Notes: generated by a model not told the origin, from the sequence alone. A stretch of 52,089 nt of DNA from Rachicladosporium sp. CCFEE 5018 (GCA_002077045.2 KZ111144.1:1343514-1395602), one strand, 5' to 3'; positions 11,992 through 23,235 are shown, counted from the stretch's first letter. Program-made: numbers and translations.

Positions 11992-14172
11992 TCACGCAAA
12001 AGTAGTCGCACTCGCCGCAAGTGTTGGGTCGCTTCCTGGCTGGTCGAGCCATGGATCCAAGTCCAGATCTATCGTGTCCAGCCAGGCCAGCCACTCCGGG
12101 TCGTCAGTCAGCATATTGCCCGCTCCATTCGCCGCATCAGTCGTCGACGGATCCGGAGTAGCCAGGCTCGTCTGCGCAGCCGGTATGACCGGTACAGGGG
12201 CAGAGTGATTGATGATGCGATCCAAGCTTTTCGAGAAGACGGACTGCGCTTGTTTGCATAGTGCGTAGTTGGAGTTGTTGGGTTCGACAAGCCAGTCGCA
12301 ACACGAGACGAGGACGCTCAGATCTCGGATGACCGCCGAGCGATTACACATCGCCGGATGATTGGGTTGCTCGATCGAGCGGAACAGCTCAAGTACGAGG
12401 ATACTGGCGCATGGCATGGCGTACAAAACCGTCCACCATTCGAGGTCGATCCTATGTTTTGGCAGCTCCTGGATGGTCGTCTGGTTGAAGGCTGAGACGA
12501 CGAGGCTCAGGACGCTTTGAGAAGTCTGGACGAGCCCGTCGCGGTACTTAGCGGAATGATGCATGACGAGCTTGCCGAGCAGGAATTCGGAGTAGAGAAG
12601 GTTGATGCGCAGTTCGAGTATGCCGATCGCGTACATGGGCTTGACTTGCTGCCATACGGCTGGGGTGTATTTAATGTCTCCCGGTAGTGAAGCCCAGACG
12701 AAGCTCGCTCGGACCATGAGTTGCCTGATTGCGTGTCAGTAAAGAATGTAAGGTCAGAGGAGGAAAGCACCTACTCCACTTGCGCAACAAGCTCCGACGA
12801 CTTGCCGCCAAAGCACAGGTCCAGCGCGTCTTCGCGAATCTCGTTCACAGCCGCGCCATAACGATAGCGAAGAGCGACATTGCGATCGTCGCTTGTCGGG
12901 AATCCGGTCACCTGTACGGCCTGCATTGCATTGAACGACAGACCCACGGTCAGATAACGGCGAGGTAGTCGAGGTGGTCGACCAGTAAAAGTTGCCAATT
13001 GCTTGTCAACCTCGTAAGCCATGGCGACTAAGTTTCCCCGGTAGTCTACCAGGTAGGGAGGCACGCTTGCGCTTGGCACTTGCGCTTCATGGTAACCCAA
13101 GGCGAAGATCATGGAAGACACGTCACCAGTGAGTCGCCATGCCAGGTAGGTATCGTCGCCGTAGCACCAGGTGACCAACATAGACACTCTTAACAAGAGG
13201 CATAGAGTCAATTCGTTCATATGACCGAAGCGCTCACAGAAGTTGATGCACTTCAAGCATGCGTCGAAGGACTCCCGCCTCACAACATCGTAGTCTTTCA
13301 CTGCGGTCTGAGAGGCTTGAGTACTTGCTCGACTTTGAGACAAAGCCATGCCATTAATGAAGCAATGCATCCCGACAGCTGCCCAGGACGGACCATTGAG
13401 CTTATACGCCTCTTCGAGCGCAGTCAGTGAATCCTTTGCAGGCCACTGCTGCGCCATCCAAGTACTGGTGAAGATTGACTGAGCTAAGGTAGACAGATCC
13501 TGCATTGAATCGCTCCTCATCGCCAGTGGCACGATGACATCGTGTACGGCCTGCCATGCGGATCTGGCTATAACGCCGCCATTTGCACACATGCCGGAGC
13601 CGTCATACCAGAGGGACACGAGCTCCTCTTGATTGATTGTATTCATAGTCAAATGCTGAAGCACTTGCAAAGCGTCTTGCATCAGTGCAGACGTGACTGC
13701 GGGGGCCACGGAAGGCGAAACGACGCCATCGTTGGTCAAGGTGGGGTATGTGTGACTGACATGCCCCGTCCTAGCATTCGCAGTCGTCTCGTCGGTCAAG
13801 GAGTCGAGCGTACACATTAAGCCAGTGCCGCGATCGACCACTTCGAACGGTTTGCTATGTGCAAAGTCAGATCGTACGTTGGACTCAGTGAGTCCTGTAA
13901 CATGTCACTTGAGGGTCAGGCTTCGCTCTGTTTACTCACATCAGTGACGCTGGAGTTGCAGCGCCGTTCGGTTGCGGCGATAGCGTATTCTTGGTCATCG
14001 GGGCAGGGTGATAGTAGCAGTTCACTGTCAGTCCACGCCGAGCACAGCGTCCGCAGTGCGGTGTTCCATGGTCGCATCGCAGCTTCCGCTTCCTACATGG
14101 CTCACACGCCGAGGGCTGACCATTCCTGCGACTCACGATAGGCCGCACTCGAGCGTCGAGGCTGTCAGTCAT
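11992..14172 (-). CDS. Zn2Cys6 transcription factor (copy 1)
   Basis: Three exons on the minus strand: 13940-14172, 12775-13854, 11992-12724. Introns are 85 nt (GTGAGT; branch CTGAC; CACATAG) and 50 nt (GTAGGT; ATCAG), both phase 2. The product is 681 aa. A Gal4-type zinc cluster sits at residues 23-52 with cysteines at 23, 26, 33, 40, 43 and 52 (CEPCRKRKLRC, then CGRC). The middle region around WRLTGDVSSMIFALGYH and GRPPRLPRRYL matches the fungal-specific regulator (middle homology) region. The C-terminus is acidic (DDPEWLAWLDTIDLDLD), a plausible activation domain. By family it is a nuclear DNA-binding regulator; its target is unknown. Copy 2 (21055-23235) differs by about eight residues and has no indel. 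Confidence 0.9.
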
Positions 14173-14998
14173 CGTCGTGTTTCAATGTCTCGGCTGAAGT
14201 GTTGCTGGCTGGGACGCTGCTTTCAAGGTACCACTCAGATGATTAGTATCGGACATGGGTGATCATAGGGAATTTGTGCAGTCCGTGAGGTTGAACACGG
14301 CACCTCAACTGCAAGGAGCCGCCACCGTGGCATGTGTTATCAGCGATCTGCACCGCTCGCCAAAACGTGCAGCTCGTCGCTACTCCGCACTTGACACCGA
14401 GCTCCGAGAAGGATGTGGTCAGCGAATACGAACTTGATTGGTTCGCTCGGTGCCGACGCTAAACTTGGGAGCTCAAAACAAGTTAAAGTCAAATCGTATT
14501 GCAATAATCACGTCGTTCGAAACTAGCCACCTCTTCGCGCTAATTTCCCCTCAACAGATGGCTATAACCTTACACCTCATCGCAAGTCTCGTCGACGAGT
14601 CGTGGTAGGATCCCGCTACTCTTGATGGCTTAGGCGCCAGCGCATGGGATGTACCAAAGCGGCGCCAACACAGCCTCCTCCTAGCAATCCCTCACAGATT
14701 CGTCCACACCAAAGCTACGTCCAGTGGTGCTGATATGGTATGCAATCGTGTCCTGTTTCTTCTTCAATACCTGTTTATCCTGGTCGTGCGTACATCCGCT
14801 TCTCCGTACTCCGATTTCTCGTCCGTAACGATCATTCTACCAACAGTAGCAGTCTCGAAAGGAACCGTGGAGCAAAAAGCTACCAAATCTGGCGACACGC
14901 TTCTGACATTCATGCCCTACAAGACCATAGCGACGTAGTGCTTCCCTGTGGCGACTGAACTGGTACGGACAGTGTTTACGTAAAAGACGTCCGCAGAA
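14173..14998. other. Intergenic: divergent promoters; contains a conserved 67-codon ORF
   Basis: Lies between the zinc-cluster gene (minus) and the PPxY gene (plus). At 14735-14938 an open frame encodes 67 aa starting with a strongly hydrophobic, signal-peptide-like run (LFLLQYLFILVV). The same frame is open in copy 2 at 23797-24000 and stops 60 bases before the ATG there. Substitutions between copies are about as often amino-acid changing as silent, so coding is not supported; an upstream ORF in the leader of the next gene is possible. About 110 bases around 14495-14605 show no similarity to copy 2, although the flanks are nearly identical. Confidence 0.4.
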
Positions 14999-16155
14999 AT
15001 GGTGACATACAAACGCTCCATCCACCATACGCTTCCGGCAACGACGGAGACTCGATCACCAGCTTGCGCACGGGCTACAACTCCGACAATTCAGCACTCT
15101 CAGTGGACGAGCCACCGGCTTACGATGCAGCAAGCAGGGCTCTGCTGCCTTCCACCTCGCGCAACGCGACATCTCCAGACGTGACAAGCAATACACAACC
15201 CAAAGATTCATACGCGGTACTGCGCTCCGACGGCTCGCCAGACGAGGATGAGGACGAGGGCAAACCCCACAACGTGCGGTGCAAGATAAGTGAGACTACT
15301 GCACGTATCGACAAGCGCCTGTCTGATCCCGATGCGCTCTTCGCGTTTGTCTCCGACTACCTCCGAGTCTCGCCTCCGAGACCTATTATAAGGATAGACG
15401 GCTACCATGAGCGGTCGACGACTCGAAATGGCGAGCGGAAGACCGAAAGGGTGTACGACTTCGATATCGTGCTGGGACTCGAAGCCTATCTGGGCAAAGC
15501 GTTCGATCAAGACTGGCATGAGCGTACAGTTCCAGATGATGACAAAGAATACCGAGGTAGCTGGAGGAAGACAACGGCGACAAACGCACACGCTGTATCT
15601 GATGAGCCTACCAAGAGCCTGCGCGACTGGTGCGAAGACTACTGTGCGTCGAGGTCTCCGTTGAAGGTCTTCCGCGTCCACCGTCCCGTCACAGGCTTGG
15701 ACAAGGATCTCCTACGCCTTCGCCTTGATCACCTAGTACGGGCCACAGGCTACCGCGGACGAACCTCAATCACCTTCCCCACTGAGCAGGAGGATGTAGA
15801 CATCTACTCCGATCACCCTGTCAATCAGTGGCGTACTGGCTGGGTTCGCGTCATCTTCTATCTGACTTTCCTATGGATCATTACATGGCCCATCTTATTC
15901 TTCACGACGAAGTGGTGGCACGTCGACACTGTGGAGTGGCAATTTTCGGCTGCGGAGCCGAATGGGAGAGAGAGGCGATATGCTGGCGGTGTTACTGAGG
16001 AGCAGTGGTACGAGAGGCATCAGGAGAGCATTCATGCCTTGGTGGTCAGTAAGTACAGGGGCGATGCTCCGAAGAGGCTTGAAGCGAGGATAGGACCGAG
16101 CGTGGTGCAGTACGACCAGAGCACACCTGCAACGAATTGGGGTCATGACCGTTGA
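14999..16155 (+). pseudogene. PPxY / single-TM fungal protein, frameshifted at the start (copy 1)
   Basis: Same gene as 24061-25224 but damaged. Compared with copy 2, seven bases (ACAGGCA) are missing directly after the ATG at 14999, so translation from that ATG runs into a stop at 15184. The intact downstream frame to 16155 (over 360 codons, highly similar to copy 2) contains no in-frame ATG at all. Upstream, the frame used in copy 2 is closed by TAA. Unless an upstream exon supplies a start, or the deletion is an assembly error, this copy cannot make the protein. The C-terminal part still encodes the membrane segment WVRVIFYLTFLWIITWPILF. Confidence 0.7.
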
Positions 16156-16960
16156 GTATCTGATATCTGCTTACCAAACAACGACAATCACGAGCACCAT
16201 CATTCCGTTTATGTACCATATTGAGCAAATAAATGAGCGTGAGCGTGTACCTCTGCCTCCGACCACCCTTTCAATCTGTCACACTCAACCTATCACGCTA
16301 TTCGGAATCGACCGCTCGTCGATTAGCCCGCTCCATCCGGAGCTTAACATCCCTGGTACAACATAGCCGACTTGAAGTAGCTCACCCCATAATCCGACGC
16401 CGTATTACACGAGGACGCATTCTTCCCCGTGATCCCCTGGAAATGCACCTTATTGCCGTCGAAGAGTGTGCTTTCCAGGAGGCTGTGAAGCAGGCAGCTG
16501 ATGAACGCGGTCGGTCTTGGGTAGTGAAGAGTGGAGCATGGACAGACCAGGGTAGACGCCAGCTGATCTGCCAGAGTAATCTCGGAGATGCAAACAGATT
16601 GTACTGTCGTTCGCGCTTGCGGGAGTGTAGCAGTGAAATAACACCACTGGACATTGGAAAGAGTGAATCAACGTCCAACCATATATCCAACTGCATCAAG
16701 AAAGCCCAGAGCACGCGAGATACCTCCACCAGATCAACGACGCCGTGAATCGCTTCGTCTCGCGCTTTCTCACATCGTCAGATGCTAGCCGGCCCAATCA
16801 CCTATCTGTCTGACTTCTCCTGACAGGTCATGTGATGCGCTATCGATCAGAGCGAAGATCAGGCGACTTATCTCTACTCGTCCGCGCCTGCATTCTGCGC
16901 AGTTTGATCTGATTACGATGAGTGGGCCGACGGTGGCCTATCCTTCTCCAGCGGGTAGCA
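16156..16960. other. Diverged intergenic, partly present only in copy 1; contains a cysteine-rich open frame
   Basis: 805 bases here versus 342 in the other copy. Similarity resumes weakly near 16741 (copy 2 about 25410). On the minus strand, 16344-16646 is open for 101 codons ending in QGC and TAA. It follows a TCCAG acceptor-like site, encodes seven cysteines (WCYF, VCIS, VCPC, ISCLL, SSC, QGC) and reads like the last exon of a small secreted protein, with LFDGNKVHFQGITG in the middle. No ATG or first exon was found with confidence; a hydrophobic start (MEVSRVLWAFLM at 16729) lies in another frame. Treat as a candidate only. Confidence 0.3.
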
Positions 16961-17629
16961 CTAGATGCGGTTTTTGCACGGGTATTCTTCGTAGCAAAGA
17001 GGATCGACGACTTCAGACACGATGCCGCGAACACAGTTATCGAAGTGATGATGTTCTCCCTTCATAAGGACCCTTGGTGGAGCTTTACACCGGTCCCGCA
17101 TCAGTGAACCGACTTTACCGACCTGTGCGACGCAGTCAGAAAGCAAGTAGTTCTTGGCAGCCGGAGATGCAGTCGGCGTAACGCTGGCGATGGACGCCAG
17201 TTGCTGTTGATAGCTTGTCCTCGCCGGCCCAATGGGAAAGGCGCTTGTAAGTGTATTCGTCCCGCTCCCACAGTGGAAGTATCTCATGCAGCCGTCGTCG
17301 AGGTAATAGGGAGCGTGATCACAGATACACTGCTCGAGGGAGTTCCTGTCGAGGTATGAGCATTGTGGGGTCGTGGACGGAAAGCAAGGTAACACTAACA
17401 AGTCATGGTTGACTTCTTTGACATCCATTGCACATCCCCCTGCGAGGAGCAGGCGTATCTCCGAGAGCTGCGCAACGCAGTCTAGGAAGTTCGGTGGAGC
17501 CAGCGACGCAGTGGACGTCGGCATGGCTGGTCTCGGGTCTTGGGGCAGGTTCGACGCCGTGGCAGCAGGCACAGCGGACAATATGTATCCTGCTGCCACA
17601 AGCATCCCGCTCAGTGTAGACGAGTGCAT
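16961..17629 (-). CDS. Secreted protein with two CxAQ cysteine modules (copy 1, C-terminally truncated)
   Basis: Minus-strand exons 17400-17629 and 16961-17345 with a 54 nt intron (17346-17399; GTTAGT donor, CGACAG acceptor, phase 2 in a Leu codon). The intron is in frame and stop-free in this copy, so it can be missed; copy 2 has GTAAGT and an in-frame TAA there, which exposes it. The start at 17629 gives a signal peptide (MHSSTLSGMLVAAGYILSAV). Two modules follow: FLDCVAQ and LSDCVAQ, each with C-x14-C-x(16 or 17)-C-x12-C-x4-C. The first matches the single-module genes at 7605 and 34908 in spacing and intron position. The protein ends CKNRI because a TGG present in copy 2 is TAG here, removing a tail with a CCPPK motif. 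Function unknown; probably extracellular. Confidence 0.7.
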   Translation of the reverse strand: MHSSTLSGMLVAAGYILSAVPAATASNLPQDPRPAMPTSTASLAPPNFLDCVAQLSEIRLLLAGGCAMDVKEVNHDLLVLPCFPSTTPQCSYLDRNSLEQCICDHAPYYLDDGCMRYFHCGSGTNTLTSAFPIGPARTSYQQQLASIASVTPTASPAAKNYLLSDCVAQVGKVGSLMRDRCKAPPRVLMKGEHHHFDNCVRGIVSEVVDPLCYEEYPCKNRI

Positions 17630-19320
17630 TGCGAAATCGGCAGAAATCGTGTCTGAGTGCCCTGCTAGCCGTTGTTGTAGTGTGTAGGATAGCAAAATGT
17701 GCATCGGATTCTGCTTGCGAATTGGAGTAGGCTTGTGGGCGACGGCTAACGAAGTGTTCATTGAACCCTCCAATGAAGCGTCTCGTAAGGTTCATGCTGA
17801 ACGTGCCAAGCTCTGCTGATTCACTCTTATCAGACAACGTGAATCAGAGCATCCGCAATTGGCTTATAGAGTGGTCAGACCACTCCACAACTGGGACAAG
17901 GCATGGCGGGCGAGCACTGCATCCGTTCCGATACAAGATCGCTGTTCGACCTGATCGGGGAGTCAGCGACATGCAGCTATGCCTACATATGAGCTCTGAA
18001 CCGCTACATTGTCGGCGACACTGCTCGTAGAGAACGTGGCGATCGACAGTAAGATCCTTGAATGAAGCTCTTCAAGGCTGTGAGAGCAGGGCGAGCGAAA
18101 TGGCGATGCACCCGATAAGGGCGTGTCAAGATCGATCATGCGCCGAGGCGTAGCGCAATGGCAGTGCACCGGAGACTAACATTCACGAGCGTAGCGGTGT
18201 TGATTCTGATGAAAGTAGCGCGATTGCAGCCACGGCAACTCACGTAACAGTGAGGCGAGCGCGGTGACGACCAAATCCGAGGGAGAGAGGGGGCCATAAG
18301 TGACAATTCATATACTCTTGCTGGCGCTACCGCGAGGGTCCAACGTACGGAGGAGGCCGAATGAAGAGATGAAAGCTCTTACCTTCACTTACTAATGGTG
18401 GCGGATTGAACGGGAACTTGAGGTCTAGAAAGGCATTCCTCACCTTCCGCTTTCCCGGTTTATCCCAACTTGAGTCAGTTCTCTCTTCGCAAGCTATATG
18501 TAGCCTCGCTTATCATGGGCAGTGGGAGAAGACTGATAGCTTCAGCACCGCCATCGCCGCTGAGTGCTTCTTATGGTTGTACTAGGCGTGCCTCCAGCAT
18601 TTGCAGCCGGCTAGGAGGGAGCATCAGATGACTTGGTGAAGAATATGTGACTGCGAATGAGTCGAAGTAAATCCTCTCCTCCATGTAGTCATGGTATGCT
18701 TGGCACTGACTTCATCACGTACCTGTACGCGTTTCATGCGCTGCATCGAAAGTCTACCACAACCCCAGCGCGTCTTCTCGTAGCGTGAGCCTGTGGCAAC
18801 GCTTATAACAGTGAGGGCTGATCTCGACTATTGTACATATATCTTGGGGTAGGGCATAGCGGTGGCGGTATCTGTTATATCCTCGCGCTTCACGATTTCT
18901 ACGATATCACGACTTGCGCCTCGACGTTTGGCTTCATGTAGTGGCAGGTCCAGGCTCACATATCTCCCCTCATACGGCGCTGCTGCTAGCTTCACCACAT
19001 CGCGCACGATATCTCGAACTTCTGATCTGCAGGACCTTCTTGGCGAGCATCAGGGAGCGTTTGCTGCTGCGACCAAAGAAAAGGCCAGAATCAAGGGCGA
19101 GGGCGTTCTGAGGATCACACGATATGAGAGTCGGGAAAGGCCACAGGACCGCTGGAGAGGGCACAGGACACGACTAGGAGTCCGCGACGAAGTATCTGGC
19201 GAGGGCGTTGGCTTTGGCGGGGAGCCCCTCTTCACCACAGCGGACAAACGCTGCCTTCAGCCTCCACAAGACATATCATCAAGGCAGACTCTCAGCCCAG
19301 ACTTCACTGCTGCTCGCAAC
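17630..19320. other. Intergenic and leader upstream of tRNase Z (copy 1)
   Basis: Head-to-head promoter region of the secreted protein (minus) and tRNase Z (plus). From 18862 a frame continuous with tRNase Z is open for 153 codons before its first ATG but contains no ATG; it begins with a Ser/Arg-rich stretch like a mitochondrial presequence. A tRNA A-box-like string (TAGCGCAATGGC) occurs near 18150, but no foldable tRNA follows. No other gene seen. Confidence 0.4.
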
Positions 19321-20399
19321 ATGCGGTCCTTCGTGCAGGTCCTCACGACACCCACGGCGGACACGCCGGGGACGACGCTGATGCTGCATTTCGACGACAA
19401 GAGGTACCTCATTGGCAGTCTGGGCGAAGGCACGCAACGAGCTACGGTGCAAATGGGTGCGAGGCTACTCAAGGTTAACGAGTGCTTCCTCACAGGACGA
19501 ACGGAATGGAGCAATACGGGCGGGCTGATCGGAATGATCTTAACGTTGGCAGATGCGGCTGCCTCGAGCAAGAGCGCGAGTACAGAGGATGCGAGGAAGA
19601 AGGCTATGGCAAAGGCGAGGAAGCTAGGGGTACTGGAGGATGCAGAGAAACTGCGAGAGATTGAGCAGGAGATGTTGCAGGGTCTGCCGACGAATGTGTT
19701 GACGTTGTTCTCGCCACCGAACCTGAATCACACGCTGGCCACTGCGCGACGGTTCGTGTTCAGGAAGGGTATGCCAGTCAGCGTGCATGAGATCCCGAGT
19801 GAGCACCAGAATGAGAAGGGTGAAAACGGAACGGAGGCATACTGGGCGGACTCGAACATTAAGGTCTGGCCGATGTCGATACTGCCGGAGTCGTCACCAC
19901 CAACTCGGCCATCGAGTCAGTCAACTTCTATCAGCCCACGCAAACGCAGCATCGAAGAGGTTTACGAGGGTGAGACCAGCAATGGCACCCAGCCCGTCAT
20001 GGCCGATGACCTCACACCTGCAGAGCGTGACCAACTGACAGTCAAAGCCGTCGTAGGCGAAATGTTCAACTCTTCCTGGCGACTGGACACACTGTTTCCC
20101 ACCCGTGTAGCAGATGTCAAAATGCCTGCAACGATCTTCGTGCGTAACCAGACTACACACAAGATCGAGAAGTACCGTGGCCTCACGCCAGGTGGGAGGC
20201 TGCCACTCCCAGACCCTGATCTCCAAGTGCTGGTCCGAAAGCCCTGGCCTGGTGCGCTCGTAGAGACGCTGCCTCCCACCCAGCCTGCTAAAGAGGCTGT
20301 GAGCTACATCATTCGCAATCACAAGCAGCGCGGCAAATTCTTCCCGGAGAAAGCAAAAGCGTTGAAGGTGCCTGTTGGCAGAGCATGGTCACAGCTGCA
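19321..20399 (+). CDS. TRZ1: tRNase Z, long form, 5' part (copy 1, cut by gap)
   Basis: Starts at the ATG at 19321 (MRSFVQVLTTPTADTPG) and runs 359 codons to the gap. It covers the N-terminal, catalytically inactive half of long-form tRNase Z, including the FLTGRTEWSNTGGLIG region. Nearly identical to 27975-29053. The apparent continuation of the frame across the Ns into 20500-20985 is a coincidence: the sequence after the gap is the PP2C gene. Confidence 0.9.
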
Positions 20400-20499
20400 N
20401 NNNNNNNNNNNNNNNNNNNNNNNNNNNNNNNNNNNNNNNNNNNNNNNNNNNNNNNNNNNNNNNNNNNNNNNNNNNNNNNNNNNNNNNNNNNNNNNNNNN
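20400..20499. other. Assembly gap, 100 N
   Basis: Exactly 100 N, the usual placeholder for a gap of unknown size. The left side stops inside tRNase Z and the right side starts inside PP2C, about 9 kb back in gene order. Confidence 1.
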
Positions 20500-20985
20500 C
20501 TGACCACCGATCACCATCCCTCCGCACCCATCGAAGCGACGCGACTGCGACGTTACGCAGCGACCTTCGTCACGGACTCTTTCGGCGAGGAGCGAGTTCT
20601 AGGTCTGGCGAATACTCGCGCGTTTGGCGACATAGCATCGAAACGCATCGGCGTCTCGGCTGAGCCGCAGCTGACTCTCACGCAACTTGCGCCAGCCGAG
20701 CACTCGTTCCTTGTCCTCATCTCTGATGGCGTGAGCGGTCACTTGTCCGATCAGGAAGTCGTGGATGTCGTGAAGGAGGCTAAGACACCTGAGATGGCGG
20801 CCAAGGAGCTCGTCAAGTTCGCCGTGGACGTCAAGAGCGAAGACGCCGACAACGCTACCGCGCTTGTCGTAAGACTTGGTGGCTGGGAAAGGCGAAGCGA
20901 GGGCGGTGGGGGCAGTATTGGGACCAAAGAGCAGAGGGTGTGGAGGCTGAATGATGCCATGGATCCAAGGAGGGGAAGACAGTGA
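20500..20985 (+). CDS. PP2C phosphatase, 3' fragment (copy 2)
   Basis: Begins in mid-exon right after the gap at LTTDHHPS and runs to the same stop as the gene at 10255-11922. The translated sequence is identical to the C-terminal 161 residues of that gene. It holds the ANTRAFGD and ISDGVSGHLSD motifs only. It is an assembly-truncated allele, not a separate gene. Confidence 0.92.
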   Translation: MTTDHHPSAPIEATRLRRYAATFVTDSFGEERVLGLANTRAFGDIASKRIGVSAEPQLTLTQLAPAEHSFLVLISDGVSGHLSDQEVVDVVKEAKTPEMAAKELVKFAVDVKSEDADNATALVVRLGGWERRSEGGGGSIGTKEQRVWRLNDAMDPRRGRQ

Positions 20986-21054
20986 GGATATTCAGTCAAA
21001 GGCCGTAGCCGGGGATGTAGGTCGTCGAAGAGAATTCAGGGATAGCTCTCACGA

Positions 21055-23235
21055 TCACGCAAAAGTAGTCGCATTCGCCGCAAGTGTTGGGTCGCTTCCT
21101 GGCTGGTCGAGCCATGGATCTAAGTCCAGATCTATCGTGTCCAGCCAAGCCAGCCACTCCGGGTCGTCAGTCAGCATATTGCACGCTCCATTCGCCGCAT
21201 CAGTCGTCGACGGATCCGGAGTAGCCAGGCTCGTCTGCGCAGCCGGTATGACCGGTACAGGGGCAGAGTGGTTGATGATGCGATCCAAGCTTTTCGAGAA
21301 GACGGACTGTGCTTGTTTGCATAGTGCGTAGTTGGAGTTGTTGGGTTCGACAAGCCAGTCGCAACACGAGACGAGGACGCTCAGATCTCGGATGACCGCC
21401 GAGCGATTACACATCGCCGGATGATTGGGTTGCTCGATCGAGCGGAACAGCTCAAGCACGAGGATACTGGCGCATGGCATGGCGTACAAAACCGTCCACC
21501 ATTCGAGGTCGATCCTATGTTTTGGCAGCTCCTGGATGGTCGTCTGGTTGAAGGCTGAGACGACGAGGCTGAGGACGCTCTGAGAAGTCTGGACGAGCCC
21601 ATCGCGGTATTTAGCGGAATGATGCATGACGAGCTTGCCGAGCAGGAATTCGGAGTAGAGAAGATTGATGCGCAGTTCGAGTATGCCGATCGCGTACATG
21701 GGCTTGACTTGCTGCCATACGGCTGGGGTGTATTTAATGTCTCCCGGTAGTGAAGCCCAGACGAAGCTCGCTCGGACCATTAGTTGCCTGATCGCGTGTC
21801 AGTAAACAATGTAAGGTCAGAGGAGGAAAGCACATACTCCACTTGCGCAACAAGCTCTGAAGACTTGCCGCCAAAGCAAAGGTCCAGCGCGTCTTCGCGG
21901 ATCTCGTTCACAGCTGCGCCATAACGATAGCGAAGAGCGACATTGCGATCGTCGCTTGTCGGGAATCCGGTCACCTGGACGGCCTGCATTGCATTGAACG
22001 ACAGACCCACGGTTAGGTATCGGCGAGGTAGTCGAGGTGGTCGACCCGTAAAAGTCGCCAATTGCTTGTCAACCTCGTAAGCCATGGCGACCAAGTTTCC
22101 CCGGTAGTCTACCAGGTAGGGGGGCACGCTTGCGCTTGGCACTTGCGCTTCATGGTAACCCAAGGCGAAGATCATGGAAGACACGTCACCAGTGAGTCGC
22201 CATGCCAGGTAGGTATCGTCGCCGTAGCACCAGGTGACCAACATAGACACTCTTAACAAGAGGCATAGAGTCAATTCGTTCATATGACCGAAGCGCTCAC
22301 AGAAGTTGATGCACTTCAAGCATGCGTCGAAGGACTCCCGCCTCACGACATCGTAGTCTTTCACTGCGGTCTGAGAGGCTTGAGTACTTGCTCGACTTTG
22401 AGACAAAGCCATGCCGTTAATGAAGCAATGCATCCCGACAGCTGCCCAGGACGGACCATTGAGCTTATACGCCTCTTCGAGCGCAGTCAGCGAGTCCTCT
22501 GCAGGCCACTGCTGCGCCATCCAAGTACTGGTGAAGATTGACTGAGCTAAGGTAGACAGATCCTGCATTGAATCGCTCCTCATCGCCAGTGGCACGATGA
22601 CATCGTGCACGGCCTGCCATGCGGATCTGGCTATAACGCCGCCATTTGCACACATGCCGGAGCCGTCATACCAGAGGGACACGAGTTCTTCTTGATTGAT
22701 TGTATTCATAGTCAAATGCTGAAGTACTTGCAAAGCGTCTTGCATCAGTGCAGACGTGACGGCGGGGGCCACGGAAGGCGAAGCGACGCCATCGTTGGTC
22801 AAGGTGGGGTATGTGTGACTGACATGCCCCGTCCTAGCATTCGCAGTCGTCTCGTCGGTCAAGGAGTCGAGCGTACACAGTAAGCCAGTGCCGCGATCGA
22901 CCACTTCGAACGGTTTGCTATGCGCAAAGTCAGATCGTACGTTCGACTCAGTGAGTCCTGTAACATGCCACTTGAGGGTCAGGCTTCGCTCTGTTTACTC
23001 ACATCAGTGACGCTGGAGTTGCAGTGCCGTTCGGTCGCGGCGATAGCGTATTCTTGGTCATCGGGGCAGGGTGATAGTAGCAGTTCACTGTCAATCCACG
23101 CCGAGCACAGCGTCCGCAGTGCGGTGTCCCATGGTCGCATCGCAGCTTCCGCTTCCTACATGGCTCGCACGCCGAGGGCTGACCATTCCTGCGACTCACG
23201 ATGGGCCGCTCTCGAGCGTCGAGGCTGTCAGTCAT
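21055..23235 (-). CDS. Zn2Cys6 transcription factor (copy 2)
   Basis: Same three-exon structure as 11992-14172, shifted by exactly 9063: exons 23003-23235, 21838-22917, 21055-21787. The zinc cluster CEPCRKRKLRC...CGRC is unchanged. The second intron has donor GTATGT instead of GTAGGT, so no in-frame stop marks it and the frame reads on past the donor; splicing is still expected because all other signals match. Only about eight residues differ from copy 1, scattered over the protein. Confidence 0.9.

Larger units (their letters stand above)
11437..20399. repeat. Left copy of duplicated block 1 (end of contig 1)
   Basis: From CTGACCACCGATCACC inside the PP2C gene to the first gap this segment is homologous, in the same order and orientation, to 20500-29053. 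Offset is constant at 9063 through the whole Zn2Cys6 gene (no indel), rises to 9069 by the end of the PPxY gene and falls to 8654 after a ~400 base length difference near 16156-16900. It ends abruptly in the tRNase Z coding region at the N run. Confidence 0.95.

Noticed and set aside
18130..18210. tRNA-like A box (TAGCGCAATGGC) upstream of tRNase Z, in both copies
   Set aside because: A D-arm can be drawn, but the anticodon stem (CCGGA) has no partner and no B box follows at the right distance, with or without an intron.
18862..20985. A 707-codon frame joining tRNase Z to PP2C across the Ns
   Set aside because: The frame continues only because 100 N happens to keep phase. The two sides belong to different genes, both found whole or longer elsewhere in the window.
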